64,000 nucleotides of DNA. It comes from Miscanthus floridulus (taxonomy: Eukaryota; Streptophyta; Magnoliopsida; Poales; Poaceae). The stretch spans positions 115,946,000-116,009,999 of the forward strand of contig NC_089597.1 of assembly GCF_019320115.1 (NCBI RefSeq). The letters are read 5' to 3'. The stretch's first letter is position 1. The number at the start of each line of letters is the position of its first letter. A program made the position numbers and the translations under genes. Below, in pieces: positions 10,102 to 27,300 of this stretch. The notes beneath the pieces were generated by a model that saw only the letters and a program-made list of their open reading frames with translations, was not told where the DNA came from and ran no database searches.

Positions 10102-13100
10102 TCATTTTCTAGTGAAGTTGCTAAAATCAAGCACATTGAGCTCATTCCTCAACCGACAAAATGTCGCCTCATCTAGCGGTTTAGTGAAGATATCCGTCAA
10201 TTGATCCTCGGTCCTTACACCTTCTAGTGAAATATCATTCTTAGCAACATGATCTCTAAGAAAATGATGGCGGATATCTATGTGCTTGGTGCGAGAGTGT
10301 TGAACCGGATTATTAGCAAGTTTTACCGCACTCTCATTGTCACACAAAAGTGGTACCTTTTCTAGAACTACACCATAGTCTAGCAAAATTTGCTTCATGT
10401 AAAGTATTTGTGCACAACAAGCACCCATGGCAATGTATTCCGCTTCGGCGGTGGACAAAGCCACACTATTTTGCTTTTTGGAGGACCAAGACACAAGTGA
10501 TCTACCAAGCAAATGGCACCCTTCGGATGTGCTTTTTCTATCAACTTTGCAACCGGCATAATCCGAATCGGAATAGCCAACTAATTCAAATATAGCTCCT
10601 TTAGGATACCAAAGGCCAATGCTTGGTGTATGCTTAAGATACCTAAGGATTCTTTTAACAGTAATCAAATGAGCTTCCTTAGGATTAGCTTGAAATCTAG
10701 CACACATACACACACTAAACATGATGTCGGGCCTAGATGTGGTTAAGTATAACAAGCTACCAATTATAGAGCGGTAGAGAGTTTGATCAACCATTTTACC
10801 TCCCTCATCTAGGTTGAGATGTCCATTAGATGGCATTGGTTTCCTGATTGGCTTACATTCATTCGTATTGAACCTTTTAAGAAGATCCTTGGTATACTTT
10901 TCTTGAGAGATGAAAATCCCTTCTCTCATTTGCTTGACTTGAAAACCAAGAAAGAATGTAAGCTCTCCAATCATTGACATCTCGAACTCCTTCGACATCA
11001 ATTCACCAAATTCTTTGCAAGAATCTTCATTTAATGATCCAAATATGATATCATCAACATACACTTGACAAACGAAGATATATCCATCAAGCTTCTTGGT
11101 GAATAGTATGGTGTCGACCTTCCCAATGGTGAAGCCCTTCTCAATGAGGAAATCCCGAAGACGCTCATACCAAGCTATTGGGGCTTGCTTAAGCCCATAT
11201 AGCGCCTTAGACAACCTATAAACATGATTAGGATATCTAGGGTCTTCAAACCCAGGAGGTTGATCAACATAGACTAGTTCATTTATAAAGCCATTTAAAA
11301 ATGCACTTTTCACATCCATTTGATATAGTTTCATTTTATGATATGATGCATATGCAAGGGGGATATGAATGGCTTCTAGTCTTGCAACCGGTGCAAAAGA
11401 CTCTCCAAAATCCAATCCTTCAACTTGAGAGAACCCCTTTGCAACTAGTCTTGCCTTGTTCCTCACAACAACGCCTTGATCATCTTGCTTGTTGCAGAAC
11501 ACCCACTTTGTTCCAATGACTCTTGCACCTTGTGGTCGCTCTTCCAGAGTCCAAACTTCATTGCGGGTGAAGTTATTCAACTCTTCATGCATGGCGTTTA
11601 TCCAATCCAGATCTTGAAGAGCTTCTTCTACCTTAATAGGCTCAAAACAAGACACAAAAGATTGATGTTCAATAAACAAAGCAAGTTTTTGAGATCGAGT
11701 CATTACACCCTTTGATGGACTCCCTATGATGAGATCTTATGGATGAGCTTGTAGTAGAGGTGAATTTCTTCTATCAACCACTTGAGGGGGAGGTTGTGGA
11801 GCATCAACATCTTGTGCTTGTGTCACCATTTGCTCATGGGAGACATGAGTATCTTTATTTTCTACTCTCCCATCTTTATCACCATCTTGTGGCACATTTG
11901 ATGAAGAAGGTGGATTGATCACTTGTACATCATCTTGAGGCTTGATGTCTCCAACCGGAATATTCTTCATGGCCTCCCTCAATGGTTCATCACCTACATC
12001 ATCAAGATTCTCATGTGCTCCTTGGGAGCCATTAGATTCATCAAATTCCACATCATATGTTTCTTCAACCAAGCCGGTGGCATGATTAAATACTCTATAT
12101 GCTTTGGACTTTGATGAGTAACCAACAAGAAAACCAATATCACAATGTCTTTGAAACTTCCCTAGGTGTTGCCGCTTCTTGTAGATGTAGCATTTGCAAC
12201 CAAACACCCTAAAGAAGGAGACGTCCGGCTTCTTCTCATTGAGCAACTCATAAGGTGTCTTGCCAAGAAACTTTTGAAGGAATATGCGGTTTGATGCATA
12301 ACATGCGGTGTTGATAGCTTCCGCCCATAGAGCTTTGGGGGTGTTGTACTCATCAAGCATTGTTCTTGCTAGTGTGATTAATGTTCGTTTCTTTCTCTCA
12401 ACTACATGATTTTGTAGAGGAGTATATGTTGCGGAGACCCCATGCTTGATCCCAACTTCACCATAATAGGCTTCAATGTTTGTGTTGTCAAATTCTTTCT
12501 TATTATCACTTCTAATCTTCTTGAGCTTCACCTCAAACTAATTTTGTGCTCTCTTGGCAAACTTCTTGAAGCATGATGCAACTTTAGATTTGTCATGAAG
12601 GAAGAACACCCATGTATATCTTAAGTAGTCATCAACAATCACAAGACAATAAAGATTTCCTCCCAAAATCTTGTATGTTGTTGGTCCAAATAAGTCCATG
12701 TGAAGGAGCTCTAACACTCTTGTTGTTGACATGAAAGCTTTTGTAGGATGAGTATTTGCAACTTGCTTGCCGGCTTGACATGCACTACAAAGCTTGTTCT
12801 TCTCAAATTTCACATCCTTCAACCCTCTCACCAATTCATTCTTCATTAGCTTCTTGAGTGAGCTCATCCCAACATGAGCAAGTCTTCTATGCCATAGCCA
12901 CCCAAGTGATGTTTTGGTGAATAGGCAAGTCTTCAAGTTAGCATCTTCGGAGGTGAAATCTACTAGATATAGGCTGTTGTATCTAAATCCCTTGAATATC
13001 ACTTGATCATCATCTTTCTTGGATACAACCACTTCCTTCTCGGTAAATAGGAATTGAAAGCCAAGATCATACAATTGACCAACGGATAGCAAGTTGAAGC

Positions 13101-13320
13101 TCAATGAAGCAACATATAGCACATTTGAGATTGAATGATCATTTGATATTGCCACTTTGCCCAATCCTTTAACTTTGCCCTTTGAATTATCTCCAAATGT
13201 GATTCTTTCTTGTCCATCTACTTCTTCATCTAGTGAGGTGAACATACAAGGATCACTGGTCATATGTTGTGTGCAACCACTATCAATTACCCAATGACTT
13301 CCACCGGTCTTGTAGTTCAC
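10102..13320 (-). pseudogene. pol: copia pol: protease, integrase, RT, RNase H (two stops)
   Basis: A single minus-strand frame spans about 1,070 codons with stops only at 12538-12540 and 11737-11739. Domains in order: protease with WVIDSGCTQHMT at about 13260-13295; GAG-pre-integrase zinc region with LWHRRLAHVGMSSLKKL near 12840-12905; the DDE integrase core from MDLFGPTT (about 12680) through SDNKKEF (about 12505) to VVERKKRTL (about 12390); reverse transcriptase at 11630-10900 with KARLVAKGF and catalytic YVDDIIFGS near 11045; and RNase H near 10400-10580. In integrase the usual SDNG and NGVVER glycines read as Lys and His, so activity is doubtful even apart from the stops. RT/RNase H at 10102-11703 is fully open. 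Confidence 0.92.
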
Positions 13321-13334
13321 CTACACACAAGAGA

Positions 13335-15743
13335 TCAAGCTTTATGAACCCAAACTTGTTGAGGGCCCTTGACTTTCTCAACAAGTGACTTTGCAACCCA
13401 AATTTTCTTAGGCCTATTCTTGTTGGGAGGTCCTAAGAACATAACTTTCATCTTTCCACTAGAGTCCTTTCTAAGCATGTAATGAGCATTGAAAGCAAAG
13501 GGTCTAGCATGCTTGGGCAAGGGTTGTGGTGGTGGAGTTTGACACTCATGGGCAAAGTGACCTTCTTGTCCACACTCAAAACACCTCTTTGGCTTTGGCT
13601 TTGACTTGTGTTGTTGTTGTTGAGCTTGAGCCTTCTTCTCTTGGTTTGCCAAGTACCCAATGCCACTTCTATCCATCTTCATGACGGTGTTCATTAGCAA
13701 CTCACTTTGAAGATGCTTGCCTCTTGTGAACTTGCTCAATCCAATCTTGAGATGTTCTTTTTACAACTTGAGCTTCTTATTATCTTCTTTGAGTGCATCA
13801 TCATTTTTCTCTTCCTTGAGTCTCTTGTTCTCTTCTTTGAGCTTCTCATTCTCAAGAATCAAATCACCATCATGATCAAGAGTTTCTAACACTATAGTGT
13901 TGGTGGTTTTGAGCTCTTCAAGATCTTTCTTGAGCTTTTCATTATCATGCTTGAGCTTGACATACTCATCATAGTTGTCGGTTTCAACCACTTGCTTGCC
14001 TTTGCTACTAGATCCTTGCTCAATGCTCTCAACAATTAAATCATCACATGATGTAGCTATACCAATCTTAACAACATCGTTAGTAGCATCATGTGGCTCA
14101 TTGGATAAAAATTCTTGAGCAATAACAAGATTATCATGATTGATCTTGAGAGTTGTATATTCTTCTTTTAGCATATTGTGGCTAGTGATGAGCTCATTAT
14201 GTATCCTCTCAAGTTTATCATGTTTTTCTTTAAGCTCTTTCTTAGAAGATTTTAGCTCCTTGAGTTTGGATGACATAGTATCATTTGCTTCTCTAAGCTC
14301 AACACTAGTCCTTTTCCGCTATGTCACATTTAGCTAAAAGAGAGTCATTCTTAATTTCTAGCTTTCATTCTTAGCTCTTGACTTTCTAATGATCTTAGTA
14401 TATTGATTTAGTAATTTAACAAGATCATCATATGAAGGTGATTCAAATTCATCATCATCACTATCACTGTCACTATCATCATTATTAGCATGATCATCAC
14501 CACTACTATCATCATCATTTGATACCTTTCGTTCACCCTTGGCCATAAGGCATAGGTGTGTAGAGGATGATGGTGGTGGTGTCGGTGAAGATGATGAAGA
14601 GTCAATCACAATGGCGGCCACCTTCTTATTGTCACTATCATCATCGGATGAGCAACTAGATGAATCAATGTCCGTGAGCCAATCACCGATGATGTATGCC
14701 TTGCCATTTTTCTTCTTCTTGTGGAAGTCCTTCTTGTCATCCTTCTTCTTGTATGGCTTGTTTTTGTTCTTCTTATCTTCATCTTCATCACTTGAGTCAT
14801 CTTTCTTGCCCTTGTACTTCTTCTTGTACTTGTCTTTCTTGGGCTTGGTGCATTGATGAGCTAGATGACCAAGTTCTCCACAATTGTAGCAATCCATCTC
14901 GGAGATTGGCTTCCTTCTAGTGCTAGTGAAGAACTTCTTCTTACCATCAAACTTGACGCCATTCTTGTTGAGCTTCTTTAGCATCTTGGCAGTTTTTCTC
15001 ACCATGAGAGCAAGACTTGCATCATTGACTTCATCATCACTTGAGCTCTCATACTCAATTCTTGCTTTGCCCTTCTCTTGGCTAGCCTTGAATGCTAAGT
15101 CTTTGTCTTTCTTCTTGGTAGAGGATGAGCCATCTTGTGGTGTGATGTGCATGTACATCTTATGAGCATTGATCTTTCCCAAGATTTGAGTCGGTGTAGT
15201 GGTGGAAAGATCACCTTGATGAAGCACGGTCACAATATGCCCATATTTATCAATGGGGAGGACACTCAAGATTTTTCTTACAACATCGGATGGTTGCATT
15301 TGAGTGAGTCCAAGCCCATTGACTTCCTCTACAAGAACATTCAAGCGTGAGTATATTTCATTAGCACTCTCTTTAGGAAGCATCTCAAAAGAATTAAGCT
15401 TTTTCACTATGAGATGATAGCGTTCCTCACGCTCGCTCTTAGTTCCCTCATGGAGCGCACAAATGTCCGACCATAGTGCATGGGCGTCCTTGTGGTTCCT
15501 CACCCGGTTAAACACATCTTTGCAAAGGCCTCTAAAGATGGTGTTTCTAGCCTTTGCATTCCATTTTTTATAGTTCACTTCATCGCCTTGAAGGTGCGTG
15601 GGATCCTGAGGTCTTGGGAATCTTTGTGAGGCGGCTCTAAGTATTCGAACATCTAGAGCTTCTAAATACGCCTCTATGCGGATTTTCCAATAAGGAAAAT
15701 CGTCTCCCTCAAAGATAGGAGCAGGACCATCCCCGTGAGACAT
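13335..15743 (-). pseudogene. gag: copia gag with two CCHC zinc knuckles
   Basis: The gag begins with ATG at 15743, 39 bp inside the primer-binding site. The first segment (15743-14358, 461 codons) carries the UBN2-type copia gag fold near residues 10-200, with W and YHLIVKKLNSFEM-type motifs, and a CCHC knuckle CYNCGELGHLAHQC at about residues 285-298, followed by a Lys-rich then Ser/Asp-rich tail. After stops near 14358 and 14280 the same frame continues as a coiled coil (14276-13761) and a segment with a second knuckle, CFECGQEGHFAHEC, near 13550-13590. Pol is in a different frame beginning near 13320, so gag and pol are separated by a stop and a frame change. Confidence 0.88.
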
Positions 15744-15781
15744 CTTTCTCTAGGCGGTAAAGCCTAAATACGTGAGAATGA

Positions 15782-15794
15782 GGCTCTGATACCA
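15782..15794 (-). other. Primer-binding site of the copia element
   Basis: On the minus strand this reads TGGTATCAGAGCC, complementary to initiator tRNA-Met. Two bases separate it from the LTR edge at 15797. It fixes the orientation of the element. Confidence 0.9.
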
Positions 15795-15796
15795 AT

Positions 15797-17420
15797 TGAA
15801 AGGATCAAGATGCCCAAGAGGAGGGGTGAATTGGGCTAATTCTAAAATTCTTTACAATAATTAAACCCTACGGTTAGCCCACTTCACCCCTTGTGCCTAG
15901 AAAGTGTTCCTATTGTTCTACCGCACAAAAGTTTAGCAACCTATGTTCCAATCCTACTCTAGCATGGCAATTCTATGAATGTAAAGACAAGAATTGAATT
16001 GCTCAAAATAAATGCTTAAAGTAAATAGAGAAGGAGGAACGCGGCGATGTTTTGCCGAGGTATCGGAGAGTCGCCACTCCCTACTAGTCCTTGTTGGAGC
16101 ACCCACGCAAGGGTGTAGCTCCCCCTTGATCCGCGCAAGGATCAAGTGCTCTCTACAGGTTGATTCTTCAACACTCTGTCGCGGTGAATCACCCACAACC
16201 GCTCACAACTTGAGTTGGGTCATCCACAAGCTCCGCCGGATGATCACCAAGCTCCCAATCACCACCAAGCCATCTAGGTGATGGCAATCACCAAGAGTAA
16301 CAAGCACAGACTCTCACTTGACCACGACAAGCCTAATGAGAAAGGTGGATGCACACTTTGCTACTCTTGCTTTCACTAATGAGGCCTCTCTCTTAGATTC
16401 TCAAATCTCAATCACCTCACTAGGACCTTGCTCTTCTTGGCACTCTCAAGGGTGTTTCTCAGCTGTTGGAATGAGCAAAAGTAATCCCTCAAGTGAATAG
16501 AGGAAGTATTTATACACCCTCATTCAAAATGAACCATTATGTGCCACTGCGGGGTGACCGGACGCTTCGGCCAAGGTGACCGAACGCTCCGGTCAGTTCT
16601 CCCCGCCACTGAGCAGTTAAGTTATGACCGGACACTGACCAGCGTTCGGTCAGCACTGGCCGGACGCGTTCGATCATAAAAACTGCCCTCTGGAACCTTA
16701 CTGATGTTGACCGGACTCTAGCACCCAGCGTCCGATCACTTTGCTGCTCAGCGTCTGGTCAGTAGCCGGAACCTGACCAGCGTCCGGTCAGCACTGACCA
16801 GATGTGTCTGATCAGGATTCTCCCTCTCTAGGACCTTACTGGAGTTGACCGGACTTTGGCACCCAGCGTCCGGTCACATTTTACTCAGCGTCCGGTCGCA
16901 TCCAGACAACTTCACCTTGATCAAATGAACTGATCAAACTCTGCGCCAGCGTCCGGTCACACCGGAACCAGCGTCCAGTCAACATTTGACCCTCCATTCA
17001 CTTCCAGCTCGCAATCATATGTGAATGAAGTTCGCTCTAATTGATCTAAGGGCTATTTAGGAGCTACCTAGTGCTAGATTTGACAAGTGTGCACCACACC
17101 TAACCCACTAGACTCACCTAGGTCAAGCTACCTGTCCATACCCCCCTTAATAGTACGGCCAAAGGAAAAACAAAGTCTTAAACTACTCTAAGTGTCTCTT
17201 CAACACCAAACGACACTTAGAACTAGTCCATCCTTAACCTTGTCGTCCATCCTTTGAAAACCAAAACGATTTCTATCGTAGGGGCATGACAACCATGATT
17301 GCCCAATCAATTTCCATTACCATGACCTAACTTAATTGCATCTGCAAAACACACGTTAGTCACAGTAATCTCATATTGTCATTAATCATCGAAACCCAAC
17401 TAGGGGCCTAGATGCTTTCA
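15797..17420 (-). repeat. 5' LTR of the copia element (1,624 bp)
   Basis: On the plus strand the block begins TGAAAGGATC and ends GATGCTTTCA, giving the terminal inverted repeat TGAAAG...CTTTCA with the canonical TG/CA ends. The middle (about 16550-16980) holds many copies of AGCGTCCGGTCA- and TGACCGGAC-like phrases, an irregular short-repeat field. No ORF in the LTR is credible. Confidence 0.88.
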
Positions 17421-17439
17421 AACATAACAACTACCTATC

Positions 17440-20400
17440 AGAACCAGAGAGAAGGTGGGGGTAATGCTTCAATATATAGTTCTCTTGTTCCCACGTGGCC
17501 TTATTCTCAGAGTGGTTTTGCCACTGCACCTTGTAGAACTTCACCACATTGTTCCTTGTCACTCTTTCCTTTTCGTCCAGGATTTTGATAGGGTGCTCAA
17601 TATAACTCAAATTAGGCTGGAGCGGAAGTCCTTCAATTTCTATAGCTTAATTAGGGATCCGCAAACATTTCTTCAACTGTGAGACATGAAACACATCGTG
17701 TACCGCTAATAAAATATCGGGAAGCTAGAGACGATAAGAAACTGGGCCACACTGTGCCAAAACCTTGTAAGGACCCACATATCGAGGGGATAGCTTGCCA
17801 TGGATACCAAATCGATGCACCCCTCTCATAGGAGACACCTTGAGGTACACATAATCCCTGACTACAAACTGCAAGGGCCCTTTTCGCTTGTCTGTATAAG
17901 CTTTTTGTCGGCTCTGAGTTGCCTTCAAGTGACTCTAAATAATGCTTACTTGCTCTCAAGCCTCTTTGATGAAATACGTCCCAAAGTATCAACGGTCTCC
18001 CACCTCAACCTAGTTAAGTGGTGTCCTACATTTTTTTCCATATAGAGCTTCAAATGGTGCCATACGAATGCTCTCTTGGTAGCTATTATTGTAAGAAAAT
18101 TCAGCTAACTTCAGGCATCTATCCCACTTCTTAGGAAAAGAAATGGCACAAGCTCTCAACATATCCTCGAGCACCTGGTTCACCCTTTTAGTTTGGCCGT
18201 CAGTTTGTGGATGATATGCTGAGCTTCTGAGGAGACGAGTACCAAGACATTGCTGTAGTTGCTCCCAAAAACGGGAGACAAAAACTAACCCTCTATTGGA
18301 GATGATAGTAAGGGAAACTCCGTGTAGGGTCACAATCCAATAAAAATATATCTCAACATACTTCTTGGTTATATATCTAGTGTCCACCAGAAGAAAATGA
18401 GTAGACTTAGTGAGACGGTCCACGATGACCCAAATAGAATCATAGCCCTTGGATGTGCGGGGCAAACCCACCACAAAGTCCATGGAGATATCTTCCCATT
18501 TCCAAACAGGAATGGGCAAGGGCTACAAATATCCCAGAGTATGCATATGATCTGCTTTAACTCTCCCACAAGTGTCGCATTCCGCGACGTACTGGGTGAT
18601 ATCCTGCTTCATGTTGGACCACCAGTACAAGTGGCACAAATCATGGTACATCTTGTTGCTGCCAGGATAGATAGACAATTTTGAATGATGAGCTTCATTC
18701 AAAATCTTCCTTCTTAGCTCCTCGTTTGATGGAACCACCAATCTATCTTTGTATCTCACTACACCTTGCTCATTAATACTGAACTGAGGACCATGCCCTT
18801 CGGCAATTAATTTCTTGATGGGAGGAATTTCTAAAGTGTCTTGCCTTTGCTCCAGAATAATCTGCTCAAGTAATTCTTAGACCAAGGCAACGTGAGCCAG
18901 CACCTCAGCATGGTTGAGAGACAAAGGTGTTTCTTCAACCTGATGTGACTTTTGGCGTAAAGCATCCGCTACCACATTGGCCTTTCCTAGGTGGTAATGT
19001 ACCTCCAAGTTATAATCTTTGATCAATTCCAACCATCTCCTTTGCCTCATATTTAACTCAGACTGAGTAAAAATATACTTGAGGCTCTTATGATCTATAA
19101 AAATATGTACTTTGTTGCCCAACAAATAATGCCTCCAAATTTTTAGAGCATGGACCACAACAGCCAGCTCTAAATCATGGGTGGGGTAATTTACTTCGTG
19201 CTTTTTCAGTTGGCGTGAAGCATAAGCTATCACACGCCCATCCTGCATTAGCACACATCCCAACCCTATCTTCAAAGCATCACAATATACATCAAAAGGT
19301 CTGTTAATATCAGGTTGGGCCAAGATAGGAGCAGTGGTCATATAGTTCTTAAAGCTTGGAAGGCTTCTTCACAGGCTAGGCTCCACTCAAACTTGGCTTC
19401 TTTTTGGAGCAGCTTGGTCATCGGCTGAGCTATCTTGGAGTAATCCTTGATAAAACACCGATAGTATCCAGCTAGACCAAGGAACTGACGAATCTGATGC
19501 ACAGACTTGGGAGACTTCCAGTTTAGCACATCTTGCACCTTGCTAGGGTCAACAGAGATACCGTCAGGTGTCAAAACATGCCCCAAAACTGCACTCGGTC
19601 TAACTAGAATTCACACTTGCTGAATTTAGCATATAGCTTGTGTTCCCTCAATCGAGCCAGTGCTATCCGAAGGTGTTGGTCATGCTCTTCATCATTCTTG
19701 GAATATATTAGGATATCATCAATGAATACCACAACAAACTTGTCCAACTCCGGTATGAAGACTGAGTTTATCAGGTACATGAAGAATGCAGGAGCATTGG
19801 TAAGACCAAAGGACATGACCAGGTATTTATACAGCCTATACCTAGTAGAAAAAGCTGTCTATGGTATATCTTGTGGTCTAATCTTGATCTGATGATAGCC
19901 TGAACGAAGGTCAATCTTAGAGAACACCTTGGCACCAGCTACTTGATCGAACAAAGTATCTATGTAGGGCAAAGGATACTTGTTCTTAATGGTTACCACA
20001 TTAAGAGGGCGGTAATCCACACACATCCGAAGAGTGTCATCCTTCTTCTTCACAAAAATGGCTGGGCAACCCCATGGTGAAGAGCTAGGATGGATGAAGC
20101 CCTTTTCCAGCAACTCTTCCAACTGCTTCTACATTTTAGCCAATTCCTACGGAGCCATGCGGTACAGGCGTCGGGAGATAGGAGCAGTACTAGGCTCTAG
20201 CTCAATGGAGAATTCCACCTCTCTGTCCGGTGGCAACCCAGGTAGATCTTCAGGAAAAACATCCAGGAACTCATATACCATAGGAATAGAGGTAAGATCA
20301 GGAGAAGCTTCAGCATGAGCAGCAATAGGTAAGACTGGATCTGAGGGTACAAGAAGAGACATCCTATCCTCAGAAGAAGGAAGTCGTAACTCGACAATTC

Positions 20401-20728
20401 TCTGCTTCAAATCCAAGACTACCGCATATACACATAACCAGTTCATTCCTAGAATTGCATCAATGCCTTGCCCAGGCAGTATCATGAACTAGAGACGGTA
20501 AGTGTGAGTGGCTAATACCAAGCTCACTATGTCCGTCCGAGTATTAATGCACATCTGCGCACCCGAAGTACTGATTCTATAGGCAAACAGTATAGCCATA
20601 AGAGGTATATTGTGCTGGTGTGCAAATCTCATGCTCATGAATGAATGTGATGCACCAGAATCAAATAACACATAAGCTGGATGGGAATCAATAGTGAACA
20701 TACCAGCCATCACCGGTTCATTTTGCAA
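17440..20728 (-). pseudogene. pol: gypsy pol with chromodomain, degenerate
   Basis: Domains on the minus strand in order: aspartic protease with VLFDSGASHSF near 20665; RT start with [12 protein letters not shown] near 19960 and catalytic VFIDDILIY near 19705-19735; RNase H beginning [19 protein letters not shown] near 19270; zinc-binding integrase N-terminus 18760-18580; integrase core WVIVDRLTKSTHF near 18400-18440 through YHPQTDGQT near 18200; and a chromodomain-like module at about 17640-17455 (IEHPIKILDEKERV, then VQWQNHSENKATWE). The frame holds from 20728 to 19604 with stops only, then shifts twice before 19341, and holds again from 19341 to 18010. A chromodomain would steer integration to heterochromatin. 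It is a pseudogene. Confidence 0.88.
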
Positions 20729-20759
20729 TATCTGCTCAGTCTCTGTGAAATTGACCTAT

Positions 20760-21985
20760 CCAGATTGGCTGACTGGCACTTTCTTCTTTATCACTGTCCG
20801 CTTGACTAGCCTAGAGTTAGCCGATGGCTGGGCAGACTAGGCTAGCTGGTTTTGCGAACACTCCTGGGCATAGTGGCCCTCCTTGCCACATTTGAAACAA
20901 GCACTGTCCTAGATAAGGTGGGACCTGCTGTCCCTGAGGCTGTTGATGTTGCACCTGCTGGGTAGGTGCACAATACTGCGTGGAAGGAGACTAAAAAGTC
21001 TACTGAGGCTATCGAAATGAATGCCTGCCAGAAGATTGATAGGGCACCCACCTGACAACCTGTACTTTTTGAGCATAGGGGTGACTAGAAGACCCCGTAG
21101 CCACCCGCTTGTGCTTCCATTCTACCTGGGAATCCCGCTGCAAGCCCTCCAAGGCGATAGCAGCATTCATCATCGCCCAAAGGTCTGATAGTTCCTAGTA
21201 TATAGCTCGTTCTATAAGCTGCAAGAGAGGCCACGATAGAAGCAGTCCCTCTTCTACTCATCTGTATCCACAAGAGTTCTAGCATACTACGACAAGTGAT
21301 TGAACTTATTGACGTAGTCCATCACGGTCATACTTCCTTGCCGAAGGTCTAGAAACTCTATCAGCTTCATGTTGAGAACACCAGCAGGAATATAAAACTC
21401 TTTGAAGGCCTTAGTGAACTTCTGCCAGGTCACCCGATGATCTAGTTACTACATGGCATTAAAGGTATCCCACCATGTACTCACGGACCCGAACAACTAT
21501 TGTGCCTCAAAGCACACCTTCTGCTCATCAGTCATGGTGAGCAACCGAAACTTTTGCTCTAGAATGTGAAGCCAATGCTCCGCATCTAGGGGCTCAGCCG
21601 ACTGTGTGAAAGTGGGTGGGTGTGTCTTTAAGAAATCTTAATAAGAACAGGGTCCCTCAGGACCGTGGGCACCACCCCCGTTCCCACCATTGCCCTCGTG
21701 GCCTCCACAGGCGAAGCCACCGACAGTCTGTGCCAGCAGCTCCATGCCACGGGCTGTCTCATGACGAGTAGCTAACATTTCTGCCATCATCTCCGCATGA
21801 GCCATCGGAGGTGGCGGTGGTGGAGGAGGAGGAGCCAGGAGTGGAGCATCATGGCTCTCCCCGTTGCCGTGCTCATTGGCTCGGCCACTTTCACCTTGGC
21901 CTTCTCCAAGACCGTGGCCCGCCCTGGCACTGGTGCTCCCGCGACCGGACCTCAGGTTCATCTGTAAGAGATAGGAACCAACCAC
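20760..21985 (-). pseudogene. gag: gypsy gag, degenerate
   Basis: The N-terminus (21985-21638) is Gly/Ala/Pro-rich with a nine-proline run. The capsid region (about 21600-21260) shows phrases typical of Ty3 gag such as VTWQKFTKAFKEFYIPAGV, and a CCHC knuckle CFKCGKEGHYAQEC is readable at about 20857-20902. Several in-frame stops (about 21640, 21500, 21455) and frame changes separate the pieces. No extra ORF lies between the primer-binding site and gag, unlike the plus-strand element at the left of the window. Confidence 0.8.
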
Positions 21986-22419
21986 TTAGGACAACCTTCC
22001 AGATCAGAAGCAAGGGATTAGAGAAATGACCAGACACTTATTAAAGCATTCTTTTTGTTATCCTATCAATTTACTAATCCAAATTATACGAGTAGGGGGA
22101 CTTTAGTTCAAGCAAGATTCTATTATCATGATGCATCATTCGGCCTGTACGCTCACTCAAGCCGGAATATAGCGGCATTCACAAAATTTTGGCACATCGC
22201 ACACTCACTTTCCGTATGCTAAGCGATTTCTTACGCAACATAAGTCAGTGTACCTGCACAAAACCGATTAGATAAAACCAGTGCCGCTATCCTAGATTGA
22301 CCATATTGCTAGGGCTTATACTTATTTAGATAATTTTATCGTATCCTACTTTTCGCTAAACTTTTGTTTGTCAATTTTTAAATTTTAAAAAAGAGTGATG
22401 AACTCGTAAACTTATTATT

Positions 22420-22432
22420 GGCTCTGGTACCA
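22420..22432 (-). other. Primer-binding site of the minus-strand gypsy element
   Basis: The minus strand reads TGGTACCAGAGCC, the initiator tRNA-Met site with one substitution compared with TGGTATCAGAGCC, two bases from the LTR end at 22435. Confidence 0.8.
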
Positions 22433-22434
22433 AC

Positions 22435-26533
<4,099 letters not shown>

Positions 26534-26963
26534 TTATTTCCTCCTCCGTCCCGGCGACGGCGAGGGGGCAGGGTGGATTCGTCTTATCCATGACGGCTCT
26601 GTTGAAGATGAGGGAGACAACTACGGCGCCAGCATCATCCTTGGCATGACGACATGGAGACTCAGTTTTTCGGACGGCGACATCAAGGTGGAGATGATGT
26701 CGCCGCCATGGAATAATTTTCTTCGGTCTCCTCTCCATTTTGTTGTCGTTAGATCTGACCACGACGAAAGACTAGGGAGAATAAGTTTTAGATCAGTCTT
26801 CCTTATTCTTCGGTGACAGAAAGAAGAAGGAAGACATATGAAAGAAGAAGTTTCTAAACTTCGCTTGCAGGAATGTTGACCGTCGTTCGTTGGGAATATG
26901 TTCTCAGGCCTTTTGCCGAGTGTTTGCCTGTGCAGTCATCTATACGAATCTTCATACAGGTTT
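26534..26963. other. Unassigned sequence between gypsy LTR and CACTA element
   Basis: Contains a 112-codon plus-strand ORF (26478-26816) that begins inside the LTR and has no recognised domain, and one stray TTTTGCCGAGTGTTTGCC near 26910 resembling the CACTA subterminal motif although outside the mapped end. It could be the host site into which both elements landed. Confidence 0.35.
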
Positions 26964-26999
26964 CACTACCGGAAACAGTGACTTTGCCATGTGCCACAG

Positions 27000-27300
27000 G
27001 CACTCGGCAAAGACCAAAAAACACTCGGCAAAGACTTTGCCGAGTGTAACACTCGACAAATAGCACACGTCATCTACAGTGTCGGCAACAGCTATTTGCC
27101 GAGTGTTTTTTATCGCGCACTCGGCAAAAAAAGTGGTTTGCCGAGTGTTTTTCCAAAATACACTCGATAAAGGATTATTGTTTGCCGAGTGTTTTTGAAA
27201 ATTACACTCAGCAAACCTATTTTTCAAAGAAAAATAATAATTTTTATCTCAGCATACCATTATTGTTTGCCGAGTGTTTTGGGGAATTACACTCGGCAAA
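27000..27300. repeat. CACTA left subterminal repeats
   Basis: At least eight copies of the 11-base TTTGCCGAGTG motif or its inverse occur in 300 bases, arranged partly as back-to-back pairs separated by short A/T-rich spacers. These arrays are the presumed transposase-binding sites in CACTA elements. Confidence 0.85.

Larger units (their letters stand above)
9400..17420 (-). mobile_element. Ty1/copia retrotransposon, SIRE/Maximus type, 3' end missing
   Basis: Minus-strand order is LTR (15797-17420), primer-binding site (15782-15794), gag with two CCHC knuckles, protease, integrase, then RT and RNase H. Integrase before RT defines the copia superfamily; the very long gag with acidic and lysine-rich tracts and the long LTR fit SIRE/Maximus. 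The 5' LTR directly abuts the minus-strand gypsy element at 17421, so the copia appears to have inserted just behind the stop codon of that element's pol. No partner target duplication can be tested because the left end is lost. Confidence 0.85.
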
